Shown here one piece after another: positions 1-12,399 of a DNA stretch of 64,000 nucleotides. Position numbers and translations under genes: made by a program. A model generated the notes under the pieces. It did not search any database. It was not told the origin of the DNA and worked only from the letters and a program-made list of their open reading frames with translations. Within the stretch, counting starts at the first letter, position 1; each line of letters starts with the position of its first letter. Source of the DNA: Gnetum montanum (Eukaryota > Streptophyta > Gnetopsida > Gnetales > Gnetaceae); NCBI GenBank assembly GCA_015680685.1, contig MNCI01016050.1:655207-719206 (forward strand), in the 5' to 3' direction.

Positions 1-46
1 TTTTTTGAAATTCTATAAGATTAGGAGATGGGGATCATTAATTAGA

Positions 47-220
47 GTGATGATAACATGTTTATTTCTTAAGTCATAAAACTTGGATTTGAGCTTAGGT
101 GCAACTACTTGAAAAGAGGGTAGGCTTTCACTTATCCACCAACCTTTCCAAAACCCCACCTTGGTAGGATGATTAATGAGTCTATGGGTGATGAACCTTT
201 CTATACGAGCTAAGGAGATC
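47..220. repeat. dispersed repeat, copy 1 (pair with 43066-43220)
   Basis: This stretch resembles 43066-43220 in the same orientation. Both begin with gtgatgata, then share tttgagctt-ggtg, cacttgaa/tacttgaa, taggctttt/taggctttc, gtaggatga/gtgggatga and gggtgatga/aggtgatga in the same order. By eye it is about two thirds identical over 150-170 bases. No coding potential is seen. It may be part of a decayed LTR, since the second copy lies just upstream of the copia pol remnant. Confidence 0.5.
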
Positions 221-246
221 TATCCAAATTACAATTTCTTAATAAT

Positions 247-390
247 GAGGTGTTAGCTTAGTGGTGTGGGTCTTGGCCTCGTAACCCTAGGTCAGAGGTT
301 TGATTCTAGTAGGTACCACTAAGTTATAAATTTCTATAAATCTTGGGGTGCACCTATGTTTCAATTATTTTGGACTCTTACACCCCCAAG
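247..390 (+). mobile_element. tRNA-derived SINE, copy 1
   Basis: The 5' part looks like an RNA polymerase III promoter. An A-box-like ttagcttagtggt lies at 253-265 and a B-box-like aggtttgattctagt at 296-310, with about 30 bases between them as in tRNA genes. The body ends with cttggggtgcacctatgttt, which recurs in two other copies (409-560 and 62857-63005). The flanks carry related words, ttacaatttctta before and ttacaatatctta after, which could be a target duplication. The tRNA part cannot fold into a full cloverleaf by eye, so a SINE is preferred over a tRNA gene. Confidence 0.72.
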
Positions 391-408
391 TTACAATATC
401 TTAACAAT

Positions 409-560
409 GAGGTGTTAGTCTAGTGCTAAGACACTTGATTTAGAAGCTCTAGGTCATGGGTTCAATTTTGGTGGGCAATGATAAGTAACATAACGTTTTA
501 ATTGGATTATATATCTTGGGGTATACCTATGATTCACTTATTTCAAGTTCCAACACCCTT
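409..560 (+). mobile_element. tRNA-derived SINE, copy 2 (head to tail with copy 1)
   Basis: Same layout as copy 1: A-box-like ttagtctagtgctaaga, B-box-like gggttcaattttggt, then the shared tail with cttggggtatacctatgatt and gttccaacaccctt. It is followed by attacaatatctta (562-575), the same word that separates copies 1 and 2 (391-403). The two copies therefore form a direct head-to-tail pair with the spacer word at both joints. Confidence 0.72.
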
Positions 561-576
561 GAATTACAATATCTTA

Positions 577-2690
577 AAGATTATGTAAAATATTTTAAGA
601 TAGAATAATGCTTTTGCAAGAAAAAAAAGGAAAAAAGAGTTTATTTTCATCTAGAAAATAATGATCATGGTATTACTACTTGAAACACCTCACATAAAGT
701 TCATATTGTGTATAATAAGCCTAATAGCCAAGAATTCACATTGTAATTTGATGGGAATTTAAAGGCAAAAACAATTGTCTTATTTTCCTATCAAAAATCC
801 TACATAGTGGCCTTGTTTTAGCAAAGTTTTAGGCATTTTTTTGATGTGTAGACTGAAATTTATAACCCACAAGCTGTGAATTTCATTTATGCTAGCTTGT
901 GAAGGCTCAAAATATCAATACATTGCCAAAATTTGGAAACAATAGCAAAAAACGTTGGTGGTCCACATGTTGGAATTTGGGCTATGAAAATAGCCTAAAT
1001 TTGGCAGAAAAGGCCTAATGCATTGGTGGCTACATGCTACACCTTTTGGGTGGTGAAAAGTACCATACATGTTGGTATAAAGTCAAAAACGTTAGTAAGC
1101 CATACATTGTAGATTTTGGTCACCAAGAAGCATAAAAAATGTTACAAGGAATGTTAGAAATATGGAAAAATCAAACAAGAAAAAAATCAGTGAATGTATG
1201 ACCTATTTAAATCAAATTTTGCATCATTTTAGGACTTTTGGATCATTTTTCTTTCAATCGAACTTGAGACTTTTACCCTATAATAATGGGAACAACAAAA
1301 CCTATAACAACGATTACCCTAGTGCAAAACACACCCTACCTCTTACACCAAGTTTTGAAGATATTTGATACTCTTGGGCTTTAATAGCCTCGATCTATAC
1401 AATTTGAAACTAGTTTTAACTATTATTTGCAATATTTATGATAAATTTTGTAGTTTGGTTTGTTTACCCATATCATTTTGCTTTGTTTTTGTCTAAATAT
1501 TAGTGTTGGATTTGGCTTTGTGTTTACACATTTATGCTATCTTTCTTGCATTTTTATCATTTGGTAACAAATCCCCCAAGTTCTCATGTAATTGGCAAGA
1601 TTGTTTGAGGTGCTCTAGATCCTTTCTGAGGCCCATGGATCCTAGAGTTAAACTATTCTGCATGAGAATTTTCAGTTTTTACAACACCAAATTTTTTAGT
1701 CATTACAGTTTCTAACACTAGAAAAAAGGCCTTCGCTTGAATTCTTCATCAAAACCCATTTGCAAATTTTTTGTCTCATTTTGCCTTTACATGTTAGCTT
1801 GTTTTTGCTATTAAAAAAAATATTTTAGATTTTTCCAAAACCCAACATGTGAGCTAAAAATCAACCTTGCCAGAACAAAATTTTAATTACTGTTTTTGTT
1901 ATTGCAGTGCACAACACTACCTTAGTTGCCTGTACTTAAAAAAGTAAAAATTAATTTTTATTGTGACAATTCACAGTGTTGCCTCAACTCACTTCTCTTG
2001 GTAGTAAAAAGTTAATTTTTATCATCATTGTAGTGTTCAATACTACTCTTATTTTCTACGTGCACAAGTTGAAGATTTATTTTTGTATTTGTAATGAGTG
2101 TTGGTTTTCTTTTTCCTTGTACTTGTAGTTCTTAATTTTCTGTATTTGGCTCCAGAAATTATAGCCCAATTTTATTTTTCCCAATATGATTACACATTAG
2201 AAAAAATTTCTTATTTACAGTTGCAGTTCACACATTGAAGCCCCACATGTTGGAGTTTCACACGTTAGAATCCTCACAAGCTAAAGCTTCACAAGCTCCA
2301 AATTACACTCTTTATAACTCCCATAAGCTATAGTCTCATAGACTATAGCTTTTCACATTGGAACTCTTACACATTAGAGTTCCACAAGGTGCAACTTTCA
2401 CAAATTGCACTCTAAGATGCTAGAAGTTTCACACTATGGAAGTTCCACACATTGGAAGTCCTACACATTGAAATTTTCACATATTGGAACTCTCACACAT
2501 TAGGAGCTTTAAATCCTATTAAAACAACTAAGGCCTTTACTAGATTACATAAGATGTTACCCTCACCTTGTTTATGCCTTTTTTTTTGTTTAATCGTTTT
2601 ACCACATAACGTAGCTCACATAGCCTCAAACTAAGAAGTTATCCATAATTATGATCTTAGGGATTTGGCTGGAATGTAGGAAATCCCTTA
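577..2690 (+). other. non-coding stretch, candidate 5' LTR of Element 1
   Basis: No coding frame is credible here. The position just before the Element 1 gag and the repeated motif cacatgttgg / cacacattgg (around 966, 1060 and throughout 2230-2510) suggest LTR or leader sequence. The same motif forms the internal array at 21.0-22.5 kb of the same element. No matching 3' LTR and no clear primer-binding site were found, so the boundaries are not set. Confidence 0.35.
2228..2512 (+). repeat. short-motif array (cacacattgga-type)
   Basis: A run of near-repeats about 20-30 bases long: cacacattgaagc, cacatgttggag, cacacgttagaa, cacattggaact, cacacattagag, cacacattggaag, cacatattggaac, cacacattaggag. 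They alternate with tcacaagct-type words. The motif is the same as in the 21.0-22.5 kb array. Confidence 0.7.
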
Positions 2691-4600
2691 GGTAGAGGGG
2701 AACGAGATCTACACTATGAAAACATTAACGAGGAGTATTACAACTTCATTTGTGCTAAGATACAAGCTAACCTTCTCATCCCACACATAGAATCAAAGTC
2801 CAAACGTCAGTTTAAGATCATCCACCAAAATGGTAAAGAGTATATTCCCTCACCCTATGACCAAATGAAACTAACGAACTTTCATACATGCATGTTAACA
2901 CAATTAGTAGACATTGATGAGGTGAGTGAGGAAATTATCTTAGACCAAATCCAAGAGGACCAGGAAGATTTTGGAGCAATGTATGAGCTAGATATATTCA
3001 TAGGGGATCTTTTACAATAGTCAACTCCATAAGCAACCATTCCCAAATATACACCTCATGTGTCCTCTTTGAATCAAGTTCCTCAACCCACTCCCTTATT
3101 TTCTACCATGTTCATCCCAACCAATATCCCACCAATCTCAACCAATATCCCACTCCACCTCCTTGTTTACAACTTTGCCTTTTGCAACTTAACCTCGTTT
3201 AGTGTGCCTATCGCCAATGGTATCTACCACACCACTTCCTTTGTCATATTAACAGGTTTTGGGACTCCAAGCTTCATAAGCCTTCCATACTTCCTTTATC
3301 CCCTTCATCCTGCATGTTCCAACTCAAACCTTCTTCTCTCTGTTTAACCCTGCTATGAATGTCATTATGAAACCTCTGCCATCCATACTAATGCTAATTG
3401 CAGAGCTTCAAGCCATCCAACTTCCTCCACAATTATTAGTTCATGTGCCACAACCCACAGGAATTCCCCAAGAATTGGATTAAGCCTTCCAAATGATCTA
3501 AGACTTTACAAAAGAGTTGCAAAAGCTTAAAGTTAGCACAACCTAGATGGTTAAAATTATGGAATTTTACCAAGATGATCCCATTAATATCCCAATTACC
3601 CATTTCACTATATACAATGGCAAGGATAATCCTAACTTGTATCTCATTACTTTCCATTTTGAGTGCTTATTGTTACAAGCCTGGTCACATATGGTAATGC
3701 ACATCTTCCCCATGTCCCTAATTGGAAAAGCCTTAGATTGGTACTATGTGCCACCTAGAGGCTCTATTGCCTCTCTAGATGACTTTATTTCACAATTTAT
3801 TAACTATTTCAAGTATAACTTGAACCCAATACAACATCAGACCAACTTATGCAAGTTAAACAAGGACCACTTGAATTTGTTCAAAAATTCATACAAAGTT
3901 GGAACACCATCCTCAATAGGATCCTCAAACCCATCTTTGAAATGCATCTTTTGGCCATCTTCAAAGGGGTAGTTAACAATTTCATCAAGTCTAAGCTTTA
4001 CTACTTAGACCCATGGTTACTTAGCCAATCCTTTTCCAAAACTAAAAACATAGAAGATTCCATAAAGCTAGTAACAATTTAGTGTACATGGTATATACGA
4101 ACCAACATATGAGAAGGAATGGGGACAAATGAAAAATAAAACCATGTAGCCATGGCCATAATGACCAAAGAAACGAAAACAACACAAGGGCTAAAGACAA
4201 CACAACCAAAGATCTTTGCCATCATCGCTCAACCATGAACATCTAGTACTTCAGCCTCCAATCTATCTAGGCCAAGCTTTGAAAGAAAAGATTGGTCCAA
4301 TTATATAAAACTACCTATGAAACCATCGAAGCTTCTTGATTAGTTGCTTTAAAAAAATTGTATCCAACATAAGCAATTATTAAAGAATGCTTGTAAGAGG
4401 TATGATTGCCTATGTGGCATTGCCAAGAATCATGCCATAATCACGAAAGATGATTTGCTTGTGCCTAAATACTTCAAACTAGACTGATTTTTCCACTACC
4501 ATCAACTACTTGGCCATGATTTCAATTTTTGCTTAATCCTAAAAGATAATTTATAGAAAATGATAGATAGTGGAGAGTTATTTTGAGATTCCTCCAACCT
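2690..4600 (+). pseudogene. gag: Element 1 gag (Ty3/gypsy, Tat-like), decayed
   Basis: Capsid-type Gag of an LTR retrotransposon. The N-terminal part (about 2700-3020) includes NGKEYIPSP, matched by KREFIPSP in the Element 3 gag. The core at 3547-4080 contains MSLIGKALDWYYVPP, then after a frameshift near 3840, GPLEFVQKFIQSWNT and LAIFKGVVNNFIKSKLYYLD. All of these match Element 3 gag (36721-37368) nearly word for word. A zinc-finger-like tail with FFHYHQLLGHDFNFC and LKDNL lies near 4480-4560. Several stops and at least one frameshift make it non-functional. It is the first gene of a + strand element whose protease follows. Confidence 0.85.
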
Positions 4601-4699
4601 AGTTAGGCCCCAAAACCATCATATGCAAGTGTATAAGGACTTGTTAAACTCTAATAACAACCAATATACCATAGCCACATTTATCATTAATAACAATCC

Positions 4700-5935
4700 T
4701 AAACTTATCAGGGAATGATTTGTGGTTTGGGTACCTCCTTGTGATTAAAGGGCTTTATCTTCTACAAGCTTAAGTACTTCTTTTTTATAAGGATACCACC
4801 ACTTATGTCTCCCAAGAAACCATTTGTCATTAGAGTACCCACTTCTACTATCAATAAACCTATGACCCAAGTTGACTAATGTTCTCTTGTGGCAGCTAAT
4901 GCTTCAGCCTCTTCATAACTAGATAATAAGAAATCACCTCAAAAGCAATGTAAGAAGCAATCTCCTAAGCCTAAGTCTAAGGACAACAAGCAACCAAAGG
5001 TGTGGAAGGAAGTAGACCTACCAAAGCCTACTCCAATTTCAACAATACTTATGGACTCAAATGCTTAAACTACCTCAATGAGCCAACCTAGGGAGGATAA
5101 TTGAAAACAAGAAAAAGAAAAGAGGTATAAACAATAAATAGTAAAACATGAGATCAAAATATTCAGTAGAATGGAGTAAATCAAGGTCAATAAACATGAG
5201 AAATCATCCAACAGTGATAAAGACTTCTTCACTACCATGGAGCAAGTTAAGCTCTCTCTTAGACAAAAAATCATCTCTTTAAGGCTGTATGACCTCGTCA
5301 TGACCTCCCCTATCCACTGTGAAGTGCTAGTTAAGATGTTAACTTCTATTTCTATGAGTGAAGATATCCCTGCCAATGAAACATTCATTCACATGGTAAT
5401 GGTACCACCTTTAAGTAGGGAAGAAATGAAGTCAACTACCTTAACATTTTGTGATAGTGAGGTAAAAACCAACTCACAAAGTGGTAAGGTGTTGAGAGCT
5501 TCTCTCTTCATAACAATAAGGGTTGATCAATACAAGGTACATTGGGTGCATGTTGATGATGAGGCAGCAACAAACATTATATCCTTTCCCATTATGGAGT
5601 ACTTAGGCTTGGTAGAGCATATCTAGGGTACATCCACCTCTACCCTTAAGTCCTTTAATGGGTCACGAGTAGTTGTGAAAGGATCCATATCATTAGACTT
5701 CGTTGCTAGGGAATAATTCCCCACATCTACCAATTTCTTATTGGTGTAAGAGATACCATGTTTCAACCTAATTCTAGGAAGGCCATGGTTATCTAAATTA
5801 CAAGAAGTCTTTTTTTTCAATTCACCAAGAGATTCACCTACCTTATGAGGGAGAGGTAAAATTATCATTCATGGAGATGATGTAGTTTCCTTGTGTGTCA
5901 ACAATATTGACCTAGAGTAAGAATCTGAGGTGGAG
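4700..5935 (+). pseudogene. pro: Element 1 linker and aspartic protease, decayed
   Basis: A Lys/Pro/Ser-rich linker (4900-5060) leads into a retropepsin-like domain. The presumed active-site region reads WVHVDDEAATNIISF (about 5547-5590), followed by MEYLGL and, after stops, NLILGRPWLSKLQ and GKIIIHGDD, ending near 5930. Each part aligns with the Element 3 protease on the - strand at 34790-35460, which has VHVDDAAATNVI, LDLILGRSWLAQL and GEVVIHGDE. The usual D-T/S-G triad is not present in either. Stops interrupt the frame after EYLGLVEHI and elsewhere. Confidence 0.8.
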
Positions 5936-6810
5936 TTTCAAGAAGAAACTCCTATCACTAAAAACAAAGTTAAGAATCATAATGACGTTAATCAAGCCAA
6001 GACCACCAATGCTGGGACCATTCACAAATCATGAAAGGAGATCCCATTTAACATTATGAGTAAAGGAAATGAAGAGTACAAAATTGTACAACAAAGGCTT
6101 TACACATTTCTTGATCTCTCAAATATTAGAGAACAGTTGCACGATTGAGTATGTTGCCTATAATCTAATCCTTGTACATATGTGTGGCCTTTCAACTAGT
6201 TACCCTATTTTTAGTTTTTATTTACATTTTTTTTTACATATTTACCTTATATTCTTATGTTAATTTAAATTTATGATTATTTCATTTATGTTTACTTAAA
6301 ACTAAAAAATGACATAAAAAATAGAAAACACACAACTAAAACAAAATATGGTTTGCCAAGGCCTAAAATTGGCAAATTTGTGGCATCACTTATCTTCCTA
6401 TTATGAACATTACAGCCTACCTACTTCGTCATATTATTTTTAGTTTTTACTTAAAGGTTATGCATTTTTTTTACACTTGTATACTTGATTTTATCGCCAA
6501 ATTTTATTTTGTAACCTTATTATTCTAACTTGTAGTCTTTAATGCTAAGAAATATAAAATGAAATAAAAACTATAAAACTTAAAAGACAAAAAAATTTAA
6601 AATCAAAATAGTAGCCATGGCCACACTATGGCACAAATAACATTAAAAATATAAAATATCCATAACAATAACCATAGTTACACTGTGCAACACATGACAA
6701 CAAAAAAAATAATAATACATAGTCTTCAGGGCTATGATGACCAAAATAAAGAATAACTATAATAGCATAAGAAAAACAACAAAACATGACATGTCCAACA
6801 GTAACCAAGA
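5936..6810. other. AT-rich spacer between Element 1 protease and antisense gene
   Basis: No gene is recognised. The stretch is AT-rich with words such as aaaatataaaa and tttacatttttttttaca. It lies between the + strand protease and the last exon of the antisense accessory gene. Element 3 has a similar non-coding spacer at the equivalent place (33984-34780). Confidence 0.5.
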
Positions 6811-6870
6811 CTAAGCTATAGGAGAAAGAGGAGGATCATCATCAATGTCACCACCACTATTGCCTGAAGC
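6811..6870 (-). pseudogene. last exon of the Element 1 antisense accessory gene
   Basis: On the - strand an acceptor (tatttttag) precedes a short open stretch reading ASGNSGGDIDDDPPLSPIA and then a stop. It matches the last exon of the Element 3 antisense gene (33921-33983), which reads NPNEDAEPSGVGESGGNEDP then stop. Both are short, acidic and rich in Gly/Ser, and both are followed by spacer and the protease of their own element. The penultimate exon lies at 15721-15830, so Element 2 sits in the intron between them. Confidence 0.7.
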
Positions 6871-6915
6871 CTAAAAATAATGAAACATGCAAACAATTAG
6901 TAATCATAATGATCA

Positions 6916-6920
6916 AGGAG
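6916..6920. repeat. target-site duplication, left copy (aggag)
   Basis: The five bases aggag directly before the Element 2 left LTR are repeated at 15647-15651 directly after its right LTR. Confidence 0.88.
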
Positions 6921-7772
6921 TGATGAGCAGCAAGATACCCCTACGCTCAACCATACAAATATGAGTGTGTATGCGCGATCTGGTCAAACTCCGTGGATGG
7001 ACTAGTTGTGCCACCTAGACAGTTATATGTTGATCCTAGTTTTCTATCTTCCCACTTGGACTAGTATTTTCTTTGTCATGTATAGTTTAGTCTAGAGTGA
7101 GGTGTTTGATGTGATGCCTACTACTATGCTACTCCTAAGGACAATGAGAGATAACTCAATTAAGCTAATGGGCAATAGGAAATAAGATCTAAGCTTGCCT
7201 AAGTGCGATGAGCATTCGTCCCTAATCATCTGTACGCATCTTGGACTTCGTGTACTACTTTTGGGATTACCAAGAACACATCACTCGAAGCACTACTCGA
7301 TATGCTACTAGGTTACCATGTAGTTACACTTAAATGTTCTTGATTAAGGTGTACTCATTTTGCACTAATAATAGGAATAGTAAATGATGATAAAGGAAAT
7401 ATTAACTAAGAAAAAAATAATAAATAATAAATAATTAAAATAAATTAAAAGCTAAGTGAATGCTGCAATGATGGAGTAATCTCGATATTTATTGCTGATT
7501 GTATGCGTGTCCAAGTACGTCACACTCGAACAAAGGTTCCATACAATTACAAGCATCACACTACGAGCATGCACTTAGAAAGAACACTAAAACTAACTAT
7601 AAGAAAAGAAAAGAATTTCTAACTTTCTAAGTAACTAATTGTTATCTCGCTGTGTGCCTGAGTGCTGTATTTATAGGCTAACACAGGAATCATGATATCA
7701 TATCCAAGCTGTGATATTGCACACCCAATATCGTGTACTTGATATCAGGGCCTGGTAGACTATGACTCGTCA
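6921..7772 (-). repeat. Element 2 LTR (3' in element direction)
   Basis: Matches 14781-15646 throughout, roughly nine bases in ten by eye, with many differences of CG to TG/CA type. A TATA box on the - strand (TATAAATA, 7668-7675) is kept in both copies. Repeated gatatc words lie at 7690-7750, in U3 upstream of the TATA box. The purine-rich stretch TGAGGGTA on the - strand touches the LTR at 7773-7780 and may be the polypurine tract. Confidence 0.9.
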
Positions 7773-7879
7773 TACCCTCACAACTAAATAAAAACTCATC
7801 CTTGAGTCCAATAAAATGAGGGACAAGCTCATTCGATTACAAACAGTGGATAGGTATGGGATTATTGAATGATCATGAA

Positions 7880-10726
7880 CTATTTCATGCCGTAGTGTGG
7901 GACTAGACAAAAAAAAATCTGGACACCAACACAAAATACAAAATTTGTGGAACTCATGTGGTTCTTGGTGGTGGTGGCTCCTCCATGGGAACCTTTCCTT
8001 TGTCTTGTGCTCCAAGCTTCTAAAATGAATGCCTTTGAAGAAGCGCCTAAATTTTTTCCTCCTCTATTCAAGGATCATGCACCGTCCATGTTGATGTTCC
8101 AATGTTTGATGGAACTAGCACTTCCCATGGACACGACAATTGCGAGAACATTTGATTGGCCTTGAAATACCATGTCGCAAACAACCGTTGTTCCTCCTCA
8201 TAGGCTCTAGCTTTATCCTTGAGTTCCTAATAATTCATAAGCTATTAAGCCAAATTTGCTACTAGGTTTTTTTAACTTTGGTAGCTAGCGTTTACTACCT
8301 CCAATTTTGAGTTTGCCACCTCTAATCTTTGCAATGTCTTCTTACGTTCCACAAACTCTGTCTCATACTTAGCATAGGTGGTAGCTACCTACTTCTTGAG
8401 CTCAGTTCTTAGGTGCCTTGCTATTAACATGGCCAAGTTTGCATATCATAGATTTTCCAACTCCATGTATTCTATGAGATCTTGCATCTATAGGTCTCAA
8501 CTTTTTAATTTTTCTTGGTGGGTGAAGGCATAAGTATCTAGTATGGCTTGCCAGTCAGTGTGTTGAGCACTGAAAGAATTAATGTGAACCTTAGCCATAC
8601 GGATCTCCTTTTCAATGATTTCCTTGTACATTCCCATCTGGTTGCAAAAGTGTTCTTTTAACTTGTCATGCTTTTTGGCCTTATTTTGCCACACTTATTT
8701 CTATGGCCATCTTTTGTTGGATGGCACAGACCTCCTCCATGGAGATGGTTCTATTCTTCTTGGCCAAGTGGTTCATGTCTTGGTTGACTCAAACTAGTTA
8801 CTCTCACATTTGTTGGAAACTTTCTTTGAGAATGTTCTTTTGTTTCTCAACTGTTGTCAACCAAAGATTTTCAACAACAAGAAATTTATTTTCCTCTTGT
8901 AAGGCCTCGAGAGCTTTAACATGTGCATATGTATGAGCTTGTGTTTTTGAAGCATCCTAATCAGCCTTCTCTTTTTCCATTGCCATCTTTTTATTTTCTT
9001 CCATCAATTTATTTAAGTTGCTTGGTTCTGAAAATGTCTAATTGGTTAGCTACGATAAATTGGGAAGGATCTTATCAATTAGCTTGTAGGGTGACAAGAT
9101 TTTCTTGCAATCTTTGTAATTCTCCTTCTACGTACTCAACCCTAACTTCAGCCATGACCAGTTTTCCTTTGGTGGAAATGAGGTCTGATTGTGCTATGAT
9201 GACATCTTGGGGAATGTTAAACAAGTACATCATAACTTGTCCTATTTGTCGCAACCGATCTAAAACATCCTCATGTCCCGCAAGAGTCATTGAGGGACCG
9301 ACCAAAGCTTGAGCATCATGTGCTCCTGTGAAATCTACTAGTGCCATAACAAGAACGTTAAACGATTCTTTGATGTGGTCTGCAACCACCTCTATTGCAC
9401 CTACTACATCCTAGTGTTGCATGACCATCACTGTGGCTCCTTCACTAGTTTTCAACTTGACTTAGAAAGATGTAGCATTCCCAGAGATTTGTTGAGACCA
9501 CTGGGACTCTCCTTTTGAAATCAATAAAATATGTCTACTTGTAGGGTTGGTAGAAACAGTGGGCTGTACAACATCATCAATGACCTTGAATAATTTTTTG
9601 GCATCATGGTCTTCCCAACTAATCATCTCAGTGATTGTTTAGAGATGATTGATAGATAGTCGATAGTCTTGTTGCAGTGGTGATGATTGCTAGACTTGCT
9701 GGCTTATAGGCTATGTGCTAGGCCCTACTTCCTGTTGTTGGCTGGGTCCTACTATTTGAGGTGTAGTGGGTCCAACCATTTGCTCTCCCTCTTGTTCTAA
9801 CTACTTGCCAGCATCTTTTCAAGGCACCGATGATTTGAGCAGTTCAACATATGAAGTGTTTTGGGCTTTTCTAGGAACATCATTTATGTAGCCCAAGATC
9901 TTGGCACATCTGCATGGCTTCTTGATAAGACAAAGGAAAGGCAAAGCAAGCTTCCCTATTTTCCCTTCTTCAAAGCACCTTAATATCTCTATCAGATATA
10001 AATGGGTAGATTCATATTAAATTTTTCCATCAAAATTGCATAGCCCCATGCTACGTAACTAAATAATCTATTTATATTTGGTGGGGAAAAGGTGATAAGT
10101 ACCGATCTTAAAGTAGATCCTCTCTTCTAGGGTCAATTCTCCACAAACTTTATTCTCCTTGTCGTAGGCTCATTTGAATCATAATTTCCTTACATCTGCA
10201 ATTCAGCAAGTGAATAAATGAGCAACTTTTGGTCCCTCATTTGGAGGATTTAGGACCTTTGCAATGGCCTTTGTAGAAAAATCAATGGAGATACCACCTA
10301 CATTGGCAATGGTGCCTTCCTCCTTGCCATGCCAGAATTGATACGTTTCACCCAAATACCAATCACCACTCAATGAGAGGATGGGCCATAGTGGAAATGC
10401 TTCAATTAAGTTTTCACTGGTTCATGGGTGAACTCAGTGAAAGGCCCAAAATTGAGCTCCACTATCATAGCTGCAAAGGTGGGCTTCTCCTGAATGGCTT
10501 GGAGACATTTAGGGGATAGTGTAAGATGTTGCCCTAGTTCTGGGGCTCTAAATTAGCCACCTTCTTCATGGCCAGATTGCATTGTTGAAAGGGTTTCTTT
10601 GTGAATGCTGAATGAGTGGGCCTCTTGCTTGACATGTTCCACTCGAGGTTTCTAGCCTCTACCTCCTCTCGGACGTTTAGTTGCACCTTAAGAAGGTCCT
10701 CCTTGCTGTCCTCTTTTAGAGGCCAT
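7880..10726 (-). pseudogene. Element 2 accessory gene (coiled coil), decayed
   Basis: On the - strand an acceptor (gtgattatag) is followed at once by ATG and MASKRGQQGGPS. A domain follows near 10530-10100 containing VELNFGPFTEF, YLGETYQFWHGKEEGTIANV and LTLEERIYFKIGTYHL. After that come long Glu/Lys/Leu-rich stretches typical of coiled coils (for example GELQRLQENLVTLQAN near 9080, and 8497-8694). Element 4 has the homologous gene (51420-48535) with ELNIGPF, YIGETYLF and YVYFKIATYHL. Position 3' of gag in sense is where Athila elements carry their extra gene. The domain may resemble plant retrotransposon ORF-1-type proteins, which I could not test. Stops and frameshifts break it. Confidence 0.65.
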
Positions 10727-11228
10727 CTATAATCACACAAAGATCGCTTGTTAGTAAGGTTATTTAAAGAAATTTAGTTATCTCATACCTTACTCATTAC
10801 CTTTAATAAATGTTTAATTCTCTGCTTAGTGTGATTCTAGAGTTTGAAATTTTTCAAGGAAGTTGTTCTAAAAGCTTAATGTGGGATCTGATCTACTTAG
10901 GTGACTCATATAATAATTTAGATGACTTTGGTGAAGGAAGAAAATTAGTTTGGCATGAATTTTCAATAGTACTTACCCCTATGGTATCCTTTGAGCGATA
11001 GCAAATTTCAAAAAAATGATGTGCAAGTTCTACAGTACCCCTCCCCCATGACTAAGTTAAACATTCTAGGTTTAATTAGGTTCAATTAGAAAATAAATCA
11101 GAGCATCGAAGAGTGAAATATTGAGGGTTGAATTTAGTCTTGCAAATTGCTAAAAATTATGGAAGACAATTTGAACAACTCCCCTGCATCAATTGTTGAA
11201 AATGACTTCTATAGTGTGTGGGGGTCCC

Positions 11229-11310
11229 ATATATATAGTTTTTATAGATGCGATATTGCATACGTGATAGTGCATACCCAGTATCGCGTTAGACCGAATA
11301 TCACATCCCT
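11229..11310 (-). promoter_or_regulatory. U3-like internal promoter of the Element 2 accessory gene
   Basis: On the - strand, repeated gatat words (cgatattgcatacgtgatag and gtatcgcg on the + strand) precede a TATA-like run (ctatatatatg at 11229-11240, and ctataaaaa). The accessory gene starts about 500 bases downstream. The Element 2 LTRs have the same arrangement, gatatc/gatattgc words followed by TATAAATA, at 7668-7750 and 15526-15620. Confidence 0.5.
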
Positions 11311-12395
11311 ATAAGATAGGGTACTTAGTAGAATTGATTATTTTTCAAGTTTTAGGGCCAAAATTGAAGGATTTGAGGTCGATTCAAAAGGTTTGGGGTA
11401 AGGGGAAGTGGATATTGAGGCACCAAAAGTGTAATGAAGTAGAGTCATATAATGAAGTTCTTTGAAAAGGATGAGGAAAAAGGACATGTAATGGTTCTAA
11501 GAAATGTTTAATTAAAATGATAACAAAGGAAAGAATAGATTTGACAACAGAGTACTCAGAGGGTATAAAATGATGTGGTGGTGTGCAACAAGCACAAATT
11601 ACAAAAGTCATGCAAGTGGATCCTCCACAAAGCAGGTTTCAACCTATATTGTCCTTGAATAACCACACCTTAAAATGTCCATAGGCACTAGAAGGGTTAA
11701 ATGCAACCCACACCTATGCAAAAAAACACACATATGTTAAGTATCATCGCTATGAGGTGTGAATTCTATGCCACATAAGACACAAGTTAGAAGTACTCGG
11801 ACCATGAGATGAGATGAATTGAAGCCACCACCACCACTAGGAGCCACCACCACTAGGAGCCACAACACTTAGGATTCATTGTGCCCAAGGTAAGTTACCT
11901 CAGATCTTGATCTCTACAATCTCTTCTCCAATTCTTCACTCTTTGTTCTGGGCATAATGAGTGCAAAGTTACTTTAAGTTTTGACAATAATAAGAATATC
12001 ATCATACCTAGAGCAAGAACCTCTTATTAATAGAATGGGTGGATGGATGTTGTGGGCTTATTATCCAAATAATTAGTCACTTGTGACTTGATAACATAGA
12101 ACAACGCCTCAAATGATGGGTTACATGAGTATTTTATTCACATATGAGATTATCCAAAAAATATAAAATGACAAATTAAAAAATGAGAAATTAGAAAACC
12201 AAAAATTGGAAGACAAAAAATTGAAAAACAAAAAATTGTAAAAATAAAAAATTATAATACCAAAGAAAAGGAAAAAAGTTTACTAATTCTACTAATTAAA
12301 ATGAGGGGTATTCCCCATGATTATACCTTTGATCATTGAAAAAATTAATAAATGGAGAGTTAGGATCCATGCATGTTGGAAATATTAGGGTTTGG
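11311..12395. other. Element 2 non-coding spacer between gag and accessory gene
   Basis: No protein domain is recognised. It holds a short tandem repeat, ccaccaccactaggag (11826-11866), and an AT-rich run of aaaaattg words (12170-12265). In a complete relative (Element 4) pol lies between gag and the accessory gene, so this marks the pol deletion. Confidence 0.5.
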
Positions 12396-12399
12396 TCAT

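Noticed and set aside
251-320. tRNA gene
   Set aside because: A and B boxes are present, but no full cloverleaf pairing is seen and the unit recurs with a common non-tRNA tail, so SINE fits better.
577-2690. firm call of a 5' LTR for Element 1
   Set aside because: No partner LTR, PBS or TSD could be found, so only a candidate is listed.
10534-10740. 68-residue - strand frame MCDYRWPLKE as the accessory gene start in Element 2
   Set aside because: It is the wrong frame. The frame opening MASKRGQQGG after the splice acceptor matches Element 4.
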